Assembly: GCA_040877875.1 (NCBI GenBank) | Contig: JBBDNC010000156.1 | Location: forward strand, 4,041 to 68,040 | Length of the DNA stretch: 64,000 bases | Direction of reading: 5' to 3' | Source of the DNA: JBBDNC01 sp040877875 | Lineage (GTDB): Bacteria; Bacteroidota; Rhodothermia; Balneolales; Balneolaceae | Shown: positions 43,300 through 51,145 of the stretch, in pieces | Numbering within the stretch: the stretch's first letter is position 1 | How the letters are laid out: each line of letters opens with the position of its first letter | The notes under the pieces: generated by a model | Database searches by the model: none | What the model saw: the letters and a program-made list of their open reading frames with translations, nothing else | What the model was told of the DNA's origin: nothing | Made by a program: the position numbers and the translations under genes

Positions 43300-43794
43300 A
43301 TGCCAGAAAATGATTTTTTAGATCCACGTGGTGAGATCAAACTAACCGACAAACAACTGATGGAATCCCCTGAAGTGGAAGCCGCTGCAAAAAAAGTGAT
43401 TAATAACCATAACATGGACTTCGGGCCGGCGCAAATCGGTTATTTTCTTGTCTACCCGAACATATCAAAACAGCGGGCCGCAAAATGCATGAAGGCTACA
43501 CGGGAAGTGAAATACTATTCCGGCAATGACTATTTAATTGAAATCTCAGGGGAGTTGTGGGATATGCTGGACGATGATACCAGAGAAATGCTGGTTTATC
43601 ACGAGCTTCTGCATATCGATCCGGTGTTCAAGGCAAAAAACCAGGAATGGAAGATGAAACTTCGAAAGCCCGACTTTGCTGACTTTTACGAGATCAATGA
43701 TCGATTTGGAAACGAATGGTACAAAACGATCCAGGCAACCGTCTCTTCCCTGTACGATATGGATCCCCGTCAGGAAGGCAAGGTCTCGACCTGA
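43300..43794 (+). CDS. Putative metallopeptidase (HELLH protein)
   Basis: A 164-aa protein with a zincin-like HELLHID motif near residue 107, preceded by LVYHELLHI hydrophobics and DDTREM. This resembles the putative phage metallopeptidase family (anti-restriction/ImmA-like). No signal peptide is seen, so it is cytoplasmic. A third zinc ligand may be the Asp/Glu in the following helix (DFADFYEIND). Substrate is unknown. Codon usage looks like its neighbours, and it is in the helicase-plsC transcript. Confidence 0.7.
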   Translation: MPENDFLDPRGEIKLTDKQLMESPEVEAAAKKVINNHNMDFGPAQIGYFLVYPNISKQRAAKCMKATREVKYYSGNDYLIEISGELWDMLDDDTREMLVYHELLHIDPVFKAKNQEWKMKLRKPDFADFYEINDRFGNEWYKTIQATVSSLYDMDPRQEGKVST

Positions 43795-43912
43795 GTAAAC
43801 TCCTCCGGCATGGGAATACCCTCTCGTTTTCCTGATTCCTTATTTTTTATAGGGTCCAAAAAATGATACTTTCTAAACCGAATATTTCAACCAAACCATA
43901 TCACAATACCCA

Positions 43913-44656
43913 ATGAAACGACTTATTTATTACTCTCTTTTACCTCTTTTCATGTCTTTTTTTCTTTTTGCTAACGGATGTGAAGAGTCTGAACAATCGG
44001 GCGAAACAGCCGACCTGAGTACCAATCTTGATTCGGTTAGTTACAGTCTGGGATATTACTATGGTGAATCCATGGCACAAGAAGGCATTGAGGAGTTCAA
44101 TTTCAATAATTTCATAGCCGGCTTTCGACAGGGCATGCAGGATTCATCGGAACCGCAGATCAATGATCAGGAAATGCAAACAGCCATTCAGCAATTCCAG
44201 GTTGAACTGCAGCAGCAACAATCGGCCCAAAGAGAAGCAGAAGCTTCTGTGAATATAGAGGAAGGACGCCAGTATCTGGATGAAAATGCCCAGCGTGAAG
44301 ATGTAAACGTTACGGCAAGCGGGTTACAATATCGTGTCATTGAAGAAGGAAGCGGTGAGCGTCCCACGGCCAACTCTACTGTTCGGGTTCATTATCGGGG
44401 GACGCTCCTCAATGGCGAGGAGTTTGACAGTTCATATGAAAGAGGGGAGCCGGCGGAATTTCCTCTGAACCGGGTCATCCCCGGCTGGACCGAAGGGGTT
44501 CAGCTCATGCGTGAAGGGGCTACCTATGAATTCTTTCTCCCCTCGGAACTTGCCTATGGGAACAATCCTCCCCAGGGCAGCATTATTACCCCCGGTGCCG
44601 TTCTTATATTTGAAGTGGAACTACTGGAGATTGTCGAACAAGGGAACACCGAGTAA
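43913..44656 (+). CDS. FKBP-type peptidyl-prolyl isomerase lipoprotein
   Basis: A 247-aa periplasmic prolyl isomerase. Its signal peptide ends at ANGC with lipidated Cys23. An FKBP N-terminal dimerisation helix region runs about 35-115 (SVSYSLGYYYGESMAQ). The C-terminal FKBP domain (about 140-235) has VRVHYRGTLLNGEEFDSS, FPLNRVIPGWTEGVQLM and AYGNNPPQGSIIT. The layout is that of Mip/FkpA. It probably helps fold exported proteins. It has its own 118-nt upstream gap; about 250 nt of uninformative sequence (with a small CATCCG/CGGATG palindrome near 44799) follows. Confidence 0.92.
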   Translation: MKRLIYYSLLPLFMSFFLFANGCEESEQSGETADLSTNLDSVSYSLGYYYGESMAQEGIEEFNFNNFIAGFRQGMQDSSEPQINDQEMQTAIQQFQVELQQQQSAQREAEASVNIEEGRQYLDENAQREDVNVTASGLQYRVIEEGSGERPTANSTVRVHYRGTLLNGEEFDSSYERGEPAEFPLNRVIPGWTEGVQLMREGATYEFFLPSELAYGNNPPQGSIITPGAVLIFEVELLEIVEQGNTE

Positions 44657-44904
44657 GAATTTGGTAATGACTCCTCTGAAGTGGTCGTTTTTTCAGTAAA
44701 CAGGACTCCCGGCAGGTTGACGCTTTCCCGGGCGGATAAATCTGACGGCCCTCATAATTTCAAATTCAGGGATTATCTACAACAGACAAAGATTCATCCG
44801 TCGGGCAGGCGGATGATAAACCTATAAACTTCACCTGCGATTCTGCCTTCCGAACCATTCGTCCGGACCCAGCATCAACAGGTGAGTGAGAAGCGGGTAT
44901 TTGT

Positions 44905-45888
44905 ATGGACAAACTTGCGACAACACTGAAGATCAGGCGCAAGGCACATTCCCTGGGGTTTGATGCTTGTGGATTTGCACGGGCTGAAAAACTGGACCGG
45001 GAAGCGGTACGTCTGGAATCGTGGCTGAACAACGGTCAGCACGGAACCATGCAATGGATGGAAAATCACTTCGACAAGCGGGTGGATCCTACCCGGCTCG
45101 TACCGGGAGCCAAAAGTGTCATTTCAGTATTAGGAAGTTATCATTTTGAAAGAAATTTAGAATATGACCGTCATTCGGGAGTGCCGAAGATTGCCAAATA
45201 TGCCCGGGGACGCGACTATCACAAGGTATTTAAAAAGAAGCTTTTCAAACTTTTTGGTTCTATAAAAAAAGATATCGGAGATGTTAACGGCCGGGTTTTT
45301 GTTGACTCTGCACCTGTAATGGACAAAGTGTGGGCGGAACGGGCCGGTCTTGGGTGGATCGGTAAGAACTCGAATTTACTGAACAAGGAATTCGGATCCT
45401 TTTTCTTAATCGGCGAAATGATCCTGGACCTGGAATGCGTGTACGACGGACCGGTTACCGATCACTGTGGCACCTGTACGAAATGCATGGATGCGTGTCC
45501 CACGAATGCCATCCATGAACCCTACCGGATCGATAGCAACCGATGCATTTCTTATCTGACTATTGAATTAAAAGACCGGATTCCTGAAGAGATCCAGCAA
45601 GAGATGGGCGAATGGATGTTTGGGTGTGATATTTGCCAGGATGTATGTCCCTGGAATAGCAAGGCTAAAAAAGGGCAGATTCAAGATCTCAGGCCACGTG
45701 ACAAAATGTTCATCCGGGATCCGGATTTTTGGGAGAAAATCACCGAACAACAGTATGAAGATCTGTTCAACGGAACTCCGGTCAGACGTGCCAAATATCC
45801 AAAATTCAAAGATAATGCCGAATTCGTAGCCTGTAATATGAAGTCGGAAAGCATTAAACGCGAAAAATCCATTCCCTACCCTTTTTAG
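44905..45888 (+). CDS. queG: Epoxyqueuosine reductase
   Basis: A 327-aa cobalamin-dependent enzyme for the last step of queuosine tRNA modification. The N-terminal half contains the cobalamin-binding region and the QueG-typical HGTMQWMENHFDKRVDP and DSAPVMDKVWAERAGLGWIGKN. The two [4Fe-4S] clusters are visible as CGTCTKCMDACPTNAI and CDICQDVCPWN. No other queuosine gene is in the window, so it works with unlinked partners. Full length for the family (about 310-380 aa). Confidence 0.95.
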   Translation: MDKLATTLKIRRKAHSLGFDACGFARAEKLDREAVRLESWLNNGQHGTMQWMENHFDKRVDPTRLVPGAKSVISVLGSYHFERNLEYDRHSGVPKIAKYARGRDYHKVFKKKLFKLFGSIKKDIGDVNGRVFVDSAPVMDKVWAERAGLGWIGKNSNLLNKEFGSFFLIGEMILDLECVYDGPVTDHCGTCTKCMDACPTNAIHEPYRIDSNRCISYLTIELKDRIPEEIQQEMGEWMFGCDICQDVCPWNSKAKKGQIQDLRPRDKMFIRDPDFWEKITEQQYEDLFNGTPVRRAKYPKFKDNAEFVACNMKSESIKREKSIPYPF

Positions 45889-45970
45889 GGCCATCGAAAA
45901 AATAAACACACTGCATTCTTTGCTCCCCGCCTCTCTATGTTCTTGAATTCCGAGAAGTGAAAGCGGTAAG

Positions 45971-46603
45971 TTAAAACTGACTTCTTTTATCCTTCAGGGC
46001 TTTATAAAGCATTTCCCTGGCCCGAAAAATATGAGCTTTCACCGTGCCAAGGGGTAAATCCAGCAGATCGGAGATCTCCTGGTAGCTTTTCTCTTCCATA
46101 TGCCGCATCTCAATCACCTGGCGATACTTCTCAGGCAGCTCATGAATTGCATTTCGGATCATTTTTTGCCTTTGTTTGCGAATGATCCCTCTGTCTGTTT
46201 CATAACTGTCATCCGGAAGCTGAATTTCCATATCTCCATCCCGGGTTTTAACCGGCTCATCGATAGATAATGTTTTCAGCTTTTTCTTCCGCAGGTAGTC
46301 AATCGTATGATTGGTCGCAATCCGGTACAACCATGTGGAAAAAGCATAACGGGTATTATAGGAGGAGAGGTTGTCAAATGCCTTCATAAAAGCTTCCTGG
46401 ACAAGATCCTCAACCTGTTCCTTCTCCTTAACCATTTTTACGATATGAAAATAGAGAGCTCGCTGGTATTTCTCCATCAGATTTGCATACGCCTGTTCAT
46501 CTCCTTCAACAGCAGCAGAAACTAGCTTGTCATCTTCCCGGCTGCTTTCGGAAGCATTTTCACGCTCCGATTCAAAATTCTGGTTTGGGCCTGTTGAATC
46601 CAT
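45971..46603 (-). CDS. ECF-type RNA polymerase sigma factor
   Basis: A 210-aa sigma-70-family factor. Region 2 spans about residues 25-110, with EAFMKAFDNLSSYNTRYAFS and the WLYRIATNHTIDYLRKKK motif. Region 4 (about 140-200, ELPEKYRQVIEMRHMEEKSY and DLPLGTVKAHIFRAREML) carries the helix-turn-helix. It resembles the RpoE/SigW-like group. No anti-sigma gene follows; the gene ends before queG on the opposite strand, so its regulation is not visible here. A MITE copy sits 31 nt upstream of its start and could contain or move its promoter. Confidence 0.92.
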   Translation of the reverse strand: MDSTGPNQNFESERENASESSREDDKLVSAAVEGDEQAYANLMEKYQRALYFHIVKMVKEKEQVEDLVQEAFMKAFDNLSSYNTRYAFSTWLYRIATNHTIDYLRKKKLKTLSIDEPVKTRDGDMEIQLPDDSYETDRGIIRKQRQKMIRNAIHELPEKYRQVIEMRHMEEKSYQEISDLLDLPLGTVKAHIFRAREMLYKALKDKRSQF

Positions 46604-46633
46604 TCACATTCAAGGGTGACATTTACATTTATA

Positions 46634-46742
46634 GAAGGCTTTGCAAAATCACTGCGTGTTCAAAAAATGAGCGTCTTTTTGCCCAATTTCTACATTATCG
46701 GGATTTGAACTTGAACAAAAATCTTGGTTTTGCAAAGCCTTC
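46634..46742. repeat. MITE-like element, copy 3 (109 bp), with 5-bp target duplication TTATA
   Basis: The shortest and cleanest copy. Left end GAAGGCTTTGCAAAATC and right end GGTTTTGCAAAGCCTTC are inverted repeats of each other at 16 of 17 positions. Flanking TTATA occurs at 46629-46633 and 46743-46747. The internal stem of copy 1 is deleted. It sits directly upstream of the ECF sigma gene start. Confidence 0.85.
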
Positions 46743-46854
46743 TTATAAAAGAAATACGGGGGACAAACATAACAATAGCACTGAGAAAAAACTACATTTC
46801 TTGCCATTTCACACGGTGTATTACTATCCGTCTAATTTCGTGGAAGAAGACTCT

Positions 46855-47697
46855 CTATATCTTTTGAAGCCTGATCCAGATCCATTCGTCCTGGCCCTGC
46901 TCGTCTGCGAGCTTCAAAGGGGTTTGTAAATGACGATTCGCCCGAAGAATCGACTCCCGGTCCTTTTTCAACAGGCCGGATAGACACAGGGCTCCCCCCT
47001 GCTTTAAAAAATCCATCAGCGATTCAAACATCTGCAAAATTACATTGCGGTTGATATTTGCCAATACAATATCAAATTCCCTGTTTTCGGGGATCACCTC
47101 CACCCCTCCGCGACGAACTTCTACCTTATCTCCTACTTGATTGATGAGAATATTTTCACGGGCATTGGTCTCACTCCATGCATCCACATCAAATGCAAAA
47201 GCAGACCCCGCTCCAAGTTTAATACACGCAATTGCCAGAATGCCGGTTCCCGTGCCGGCATCCAGAACAGATTTCCCGGGAAGGTTCAGCGACGGAAGTG
47301 CCCGAAGCATCAAACGGGTTGTGGCATGATACCCGGTTCCGAACGACATTTTCGGGTCAATCTCAAGCAGCGTACTGCCAGGTGAAGGCTTACAATCCGA
47401 CCAGGTAGGCCTGACTAAAAAAGGACCTATTTCCTGGGGTTTTATCGTCTTTTCCCACGTTTCATTCCAATTTTGTTCTTCGAGTTCTTCCAGTTCAATA
47501 AAATGACTACCCCGGTAGGCAGATAACAACTCTTCGATATGATCTCTGCTCATATCATTAAAGCCGGGCTTCGGAATATAGGCGATCAGGAGGTTGTCAA
47601 ATTGCTCAAAACCCTCAAAATTTAACTCCATCAGCTCAGCGATCAGGTTTTCCTGGTAAGCATCCTCAATCTCTATGACAATGCGGATGTGGTTCAT
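46855..47697 (-). CDS. prmA: Ribosomal protein L11 methyltransferase
   Basis: A 280-aa SAM-dependent methyltransferase that trimethylates ribosomal protein L11. The N-terminal substrate-recognition domain (about 1-90) leads to the methyltransferase fold: LEIDPKMSFGTGYHATTRLM (about 125-145), GAGTGILAIACIKLG-like motif I (DAGTGTGILAIACI) and the catalytic-site ANINRNVILQ (NxNR). It is directly after the M28 peptidase gene (no gap), suggesting a shared transcript. Confidence 0.94.
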   Translation of the reverse strand: MNHIRIVIEIEDAYQENLIAELMELNFEGFEQFDNLLIAYIPKPGFNDMSRDHIEELLSAYRGSHFIELEELEEQNWNETWEKTIKPQEIGPFLVRPTWSDCKPSPGSTLLEIDPKMSFGTGYHATTRLMLRALPSLNLPGKSVLDAGTGTGILAIACIKLGAGSAFAFDVDAWSETNARENILINQVGDKVEVRRGGVEVIPENREFDIVLANINRNVILQMFESLMDFLKQGGALCLSGLLKKDRESILRANRHLQTPLKLADEQGQDEWIWIRLQKI

Positions 47698-48678
47698 TCA
47701 ATTTATCCTGTTATAAATCAGCTCGACCATTAAATCTCCAACCGCCTGAAGGGTCTGTCTGTCAATAATATCCATCGTATCACGATGTGTATGCCAATAA
47801 GGTGGAAATTCTACAGAACCGTTTTCCGCTCTCCTGTGATGAATGATATTGATCATCCGGATACCGGTCAAACGTTCAATGATCACATGGTCGTCCGAGA
47901 TCAGTGCCCCCTCTTCATCTAAAAAATAATTCCCATAGCCCATCTCAGCCCCCATCTCCCAAAGAGCTTCCACCAAAGAAGGAGCTATCCGAACCGAGTA
48001 TCCTTCCTTCGGAAACACTGCGTTTTCTCCACCTACCATATCCAGCAAAATTCCGAATCTTGGCTGATATCCCGGGACGGGAGGATGGTTGCTCCAATAC
48101 CTGGAACCCAGAAAATAGTTATCCAGATCTCCGGATTCCCCGTAATCCTCCCCGTCAAAAAAGATGATGTCCACTCCCACCGGCGGAGGGTTTTCACTGA
48201 AAATCCGGGCCAATTCAAGAAGAATCGCAACCCCGCTCCCTCCGTCATCCGCCCCCGGTATCGGTTCGCCAGGCCGGTCAGGATCTTTTTCCGCACGGGG
48301 CCGGGTGTCCCAATGGGCCCCCAGCAGAATCCGGTCGATACTTTCCGGGTTAAAGGAAGCAATCATATTATACAGTTCCAGTTCTTCCCCGTACCCTTGT
48401 TCGCGAAAGGACTGCACAAAAACATTTCGGGAACCTGCATAACGACGTAAAGTCTCTTCCAAATACTCTTTTGCAAGCCGATGACCGCCGGAGTTGGGGG
48501 CTCGCGGACCCAAATTCACCTGATCTTCAACAAATTTTCCGGCACTGTCGGCCGAAAAAGCGGGAGCTTCCCTGCCTTGTTCTTCAAAACTAAACCGGGG
48601 AGTTTCCCTGTTGCACTGAATGAGCATGGCACTAAGGATTCCTGCCAGGATTAACAGTAAATACACCCTTTTCTGCAT
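47698..48678 (-). CDS. M28-family zinc peptidase / glutaminyl cyclase-like lipoprotein
   Basis: A 326-aa exported protein. A lipoprotein signal ends at Cys22 (SAMLIQC). The M28 domain has HWDTRP, GADDGGSG, FFDGEDYGE, LLDMVGG and a C-terminal HTHRDTMD, which give the two-zinc site of the M28 family. The sequence is closest in layout to the bacterial/animal glutaminyl-peptide cyclotransferase branch (HWDTRP). Aminopeptidase or cyclase activity cannot be told apart from sequence. It is anchored in the periplasm or at the outer membrane, and its stop abuts the prmA start. Confidence 0.87.
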   Translation of the reverse strand: MQKRVYLLLILAGILSAMLIQCNRETPRFSFEEQGREAPAFSADSAGKFVEDQVNLGPRAPNSGGHRLAKEYLEETLRRYAGSRNVFVQSFREQGYGEELELYNMIASFNPESIDRILLGAHWDTRPRAEKDPDRPGEPIPGADDGGSGVAILLELARIFSENPPPVGVDIIFFDGEDYGESGDLDNYFLGSRYWSNHPPVPGYQPRFGILLDMVGGENAVFPKEGYSVRIAPSLVEALWEMGAEMGYGNYFLDEEGALISDDHVIIERLTGIRMINIIHHRRAENGSVEFPPYWHTHRDTMDIIDRQTLQAVGDLMVELIYNRIN

Positions 48679-48768
48679 GGGTATGATAAGTTATCCGATA
48701 CCGATATGATTGATATGAATACGGAAGAGCTGTTATTTAAATGCGAAGAGAAAGCCTGATCCCAAAGG

Positions 48769-50295
48769 CTAAACTATTTTCTCAACCAGGTGAGCAGCCC
48801 TGAGTATTTTTCCCTCCTCAAACACATTTCCCATAAACTGGACTCCAACGGGTAATCCGCTCGAGTGCCGGCCTGCCGGCACGCTGATTCCACATATTCC
48901 GGCAAGATTGGCAGATGTGGTATAAATATCATTCAGATACATTTGTACGGGATCGTCTGTCTTGGCCCCCAGTTCAAATGCCGGACTTGGAGCCGTCGGT
49001 GATACGATGACATCAACATCCTTGAATGCCTGCTCAAAATCCTGTTTGATCAGCCGTCTCACTTTTTGTGCTTTTGCATAGTAAGCGTCATAATAACCTG
49101 AACTCAGCACATAGGTGCCCAATATAATTCTGCGTTTTACCTCCCGGCCAAAACCCTCCGTACGGGATTTTTTATAGAGCCTGATGAGTGGAGTATCCAA
49201 TTGGGCCAGTTTTTCCATTTCCACATTCTTTTCTTCTCCGCCGGCTTCCCGGATCTTCTTTTCTATCGCCTGACGCTCCTGAGTCAGTTCTTCCTTCAGG
49301 GTTTTAAAGTCACTCCTGTGTCCGTACCGGATCCCGTCATAGCGCGCCAGGTTACTGGATGCTTCGGCCGTTGCCAGAATATAGTACGTTGCAATGTTAT
49401 ATTTCATGTGAGGAAGATGGATCGGCTTCAAGACAATCTTATTCTCTTCTTCAAGTTGGGACAAACGCTCCCGGATCATTTCCCGGATCTCTTCATCCAG
49501 CCCCTCACCAAAATATTCTTCCGGGACTCCCACCGTAAGTTTCTCATCCTCCTTAAGGGCAGACAGATAATCGGGTACCGGTTCCTGACTCGAGGTTTGA
49601 TCGTTTTCATCAAAGCCGGCAATCACCTGGAGCAGCATTGCGCTGTCTTCTACGGTTGATGTAACCGGGCCGATACAATCAAATGAGGAAGCAAAAGCAA
49701 CAAGGCCATATCTGGAAACCCGCCCATAGGTAGGTTTTAGTCCAACTACACCACAGTAGGCCGCCGGTTGGCGTACGGAGCCTCCTGTATCAGACCCCAG
49801 GGCGGCATTACACATCTCCGCTGCCACAGCCGCGGCACTTCCCCCGCTGGAACCTCCGGTCACCCTGGAAGTATCGTGGGGGTTTTTCGCCGGACCGTAG
49901 ATTGTATTTTCAGTAGATGAACCCATGGCGAATTCATCCATATTGACTCTGCCCAAAAAAAGAGCATCCGCCTCGCGAAGTTTTTTAATCACCGTGGCAT
50001 CATATACACTTTCAAAATTCCGAAGGATATTGGATGCACAACAGGTCTTCTTCCCCTTTTCACTGATGATATCTTTCACACCCAAAACCAGCCCTGCAAG
50101 CGGGCCGGCAGTCCCTGCATCGATTTTCTTCTGAATAGCCCCGGCCTGTTCCCGGGCTCCCTGTTTGTCAGCCGAAATAAACGCATTGACTTCCGCATTT
50201 CGGAGGTCAATTTGCTTCAGGAAACTGTTGACTATGTCGGTAAGTGAACGATCGCCTCTGTCGAGCTGATTCCGCGTTTCGCGAAGGTCAATCAT
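48769..50295 (-). CDS. gatA: Glutamyl-tRNA(Gln)/Asp-tRNA(Asn) amidotransferase subunit A
   Basis: A 508-aa amidase-signature enzyme that releases ammonia from glutamine for transamidation of misacylated tRNA. The Ser-cisSer-Lys triad is visible as Lys in LVLGVKDII (about 75), the Gly/Ser-rich TGGSSGGSAAAVAAE (about 146) and Ser in GSDTGGSVRQPAAYCG. Conserved GVVGLKPTYGRVSRYG is intact. Partner gatB is at the far end of the window (62334-63785), not adjacent. It follows the tatA gene with an ATGA overlap. Confidence 0.96.
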   Translation of the reverse strand: MIDLRETRNQLDRGDRSLTDIVNSFLKQIDLRNAEVNAFISADKQGAREQAGAIQKKIDAGTAGPLAGLVLGVKDIISEKGKKTCCASNILRNFESVYDATVIKKLREADALFLGRVNMDEFAMGSSTENTIYGPAKNPHDTSRVTGGSSGGSAAAVAAEMCNAALGSDTGGSVRQPAAYCGVVGLKPTYGRVSRYGLVAFASSFDCIGPVTSTVEDSAMLLQVIAGFDENDQTSSQEPVPDYLSALKEDEKLTVGVPEEYFGEGLDEEIREMIRERLSQLEEENKIVLKPIHLPHMKYNIATYYILATAEASSNLARYDGIRYGHRSDFKTLKEELTQERQAIEKKIREAGGEEKNVEMEKLAQLDTPLIRLYKKSRTEGFGREVKRRIILGTYVLSSGYYDAYYAKAQKVRRLIKQDFEQAFKDVDVIVSPTAPSPAFELGAKTDDPVQMYLNDIYTTSANLAGICGISVPAGRHSSGLPVGVQFMGNVFEEGKILRAAHLVEKIV

Positions 50296-50585
50296 TTATC
50301 TATATTCTCGCTTTGTTTATTTTGTTCACTTTGACTGCCCGGTTCCTGACTGCTTTCTTCCTGTCTTTCCCGGTGGGGATCTTTCTCTTTGTAATCATAG
50401 GTTTTTGTGGAATCCATAATATCTTTCTGGCCCCGGTCGATTTCTTTTCGAATATCATCCGAAGCCTTGCGGAATTCCTTGATTCCCTGTCCCAGACCCC
50501 GAGCGAGCTCCGGTATACGTTTGGCACCGAATAATAGTAAAATAGCCAATACAATCAGCACCCATTCAAATCCGCCGATTCCCAT
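50292..50585 (-). CDS. tatA: Twin-arginine translocase subunit TatA/E
   Basis: A 97-aa protein. A short N-terminal membrane helix (MGIGGFEWVLIVLAILLLFG) is followed by the hinge-amphipathic helix GAKRIPELARGLGQGIKEFR and a charged, disordered tail, the standard TatA layout. It forms the protein-conducting oligomer of the Tat pathway with TatC, which is not in this window. The stop overlaps the gatA start by 4 nt (ATGA), so the two are coupled. Confidence 0.94.
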   Translation of the reverse strand: MGIGGFEWVLIVLAILLLFGAKRIPELARGLGQGIKEFRKASDDIRKEIDRGQKDIMDSTKTYDYKEKDPHRERQEESSQEPGSQSEQNKQSENIDK

Positions 50586-50783
50586 ATAATAATCCTGTAT
50601 TTAATTTGTTATGTGGAAACAATTGAGCATGAATCAAGATAAAAAATATTTTCCAGACCTTAAGAGAACGTTTTTAAATAATCTAAAATAATTTTCTTCG
50701 ATTCTAATTTGCTTTTTTGCCTCGCATCTGTTTAATAGCTACCAAAGAAAACTTAAAGTAAAGAATTAAATTCACACAAACAC

Positions 50784-51038
50784 ATGATTTGGACTGTAGA
50801 ATTAGCTGCTGCATTAGACGACGCCCCATTTCCCGCCACAAGGGAAGAATTAATTGAATGGGCTGAAAGAAACGGGTTATCCCAACAACTCATTGACAAT
50901 CTTTATGAATTGGAAGAAATCGAAGAGGGGGAAGATATTGTATATGAAGGCATTGAGGATATCTGGCCCGATTATATTCGGAAAGAGGATTTTTTCCATG
51001 GGGAAGAAGACGAAGGGTTCGATTACGATGACGTATAA
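50784..51038 (+). CDS. DUF2795-domain protein
   Basis: An 84-aa acidic protein. The pattern VELAAALDDAPFPATREELIEWAE followed by hydrophobic helix residues (QQLIDNLYELE) fits DUF2795, a small helical domain of unknown function. The C-terminal half is Glu/Asp-rich (EEIEEGEDIVYEG). It is divergent from tatA; a terminator-like hairpin follows. Confidence 0.7.
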   Translation: MIWTVELAAALDDAPFPATREELIEWAERNGLSQQLIDNLYELEEIEEGEDIVYEGIEDIWPDYIRKEDFFHGEEDEGFDYDDV

Positions 51039-51093
51039 TTTTAGCGTATCTTTGTATTCTTAATACTATATACTATGAAAGTTTGTCCAACTG

Positions 51094-51124
51094 AAACGGT
51101 TGCATGTTTGCCATGCAACCGTTT
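51094..51124 (+). terminator. Strong terminator-like hairpin between DUF2795 gene and the BamA-like gene
   Basis: A perfect 13-bp stem, AAACGGTTGCATG (51094-51106) with CATGCAACCGTTT (51112-51124), and a 5-nt loop, followed by TTC ATT. It contains the first two in-frame ATG codons of the downstream ORF (51104, 51113). It therefore probably ends the DUF2795 transcript, and the downstream gene must start later. Confidence 0.75.
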
Positions 51125-51145
51125 TCATTATCCATTTGTCATACT

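Noticed and set aside
44795..44816. CATCCG...CGGATG palindrome near 44799
   Set aside because: It is a 6-bp stem without a T-run and has no second full copy in the window apart from a loosely similar palindrome inside MITE copy 2.
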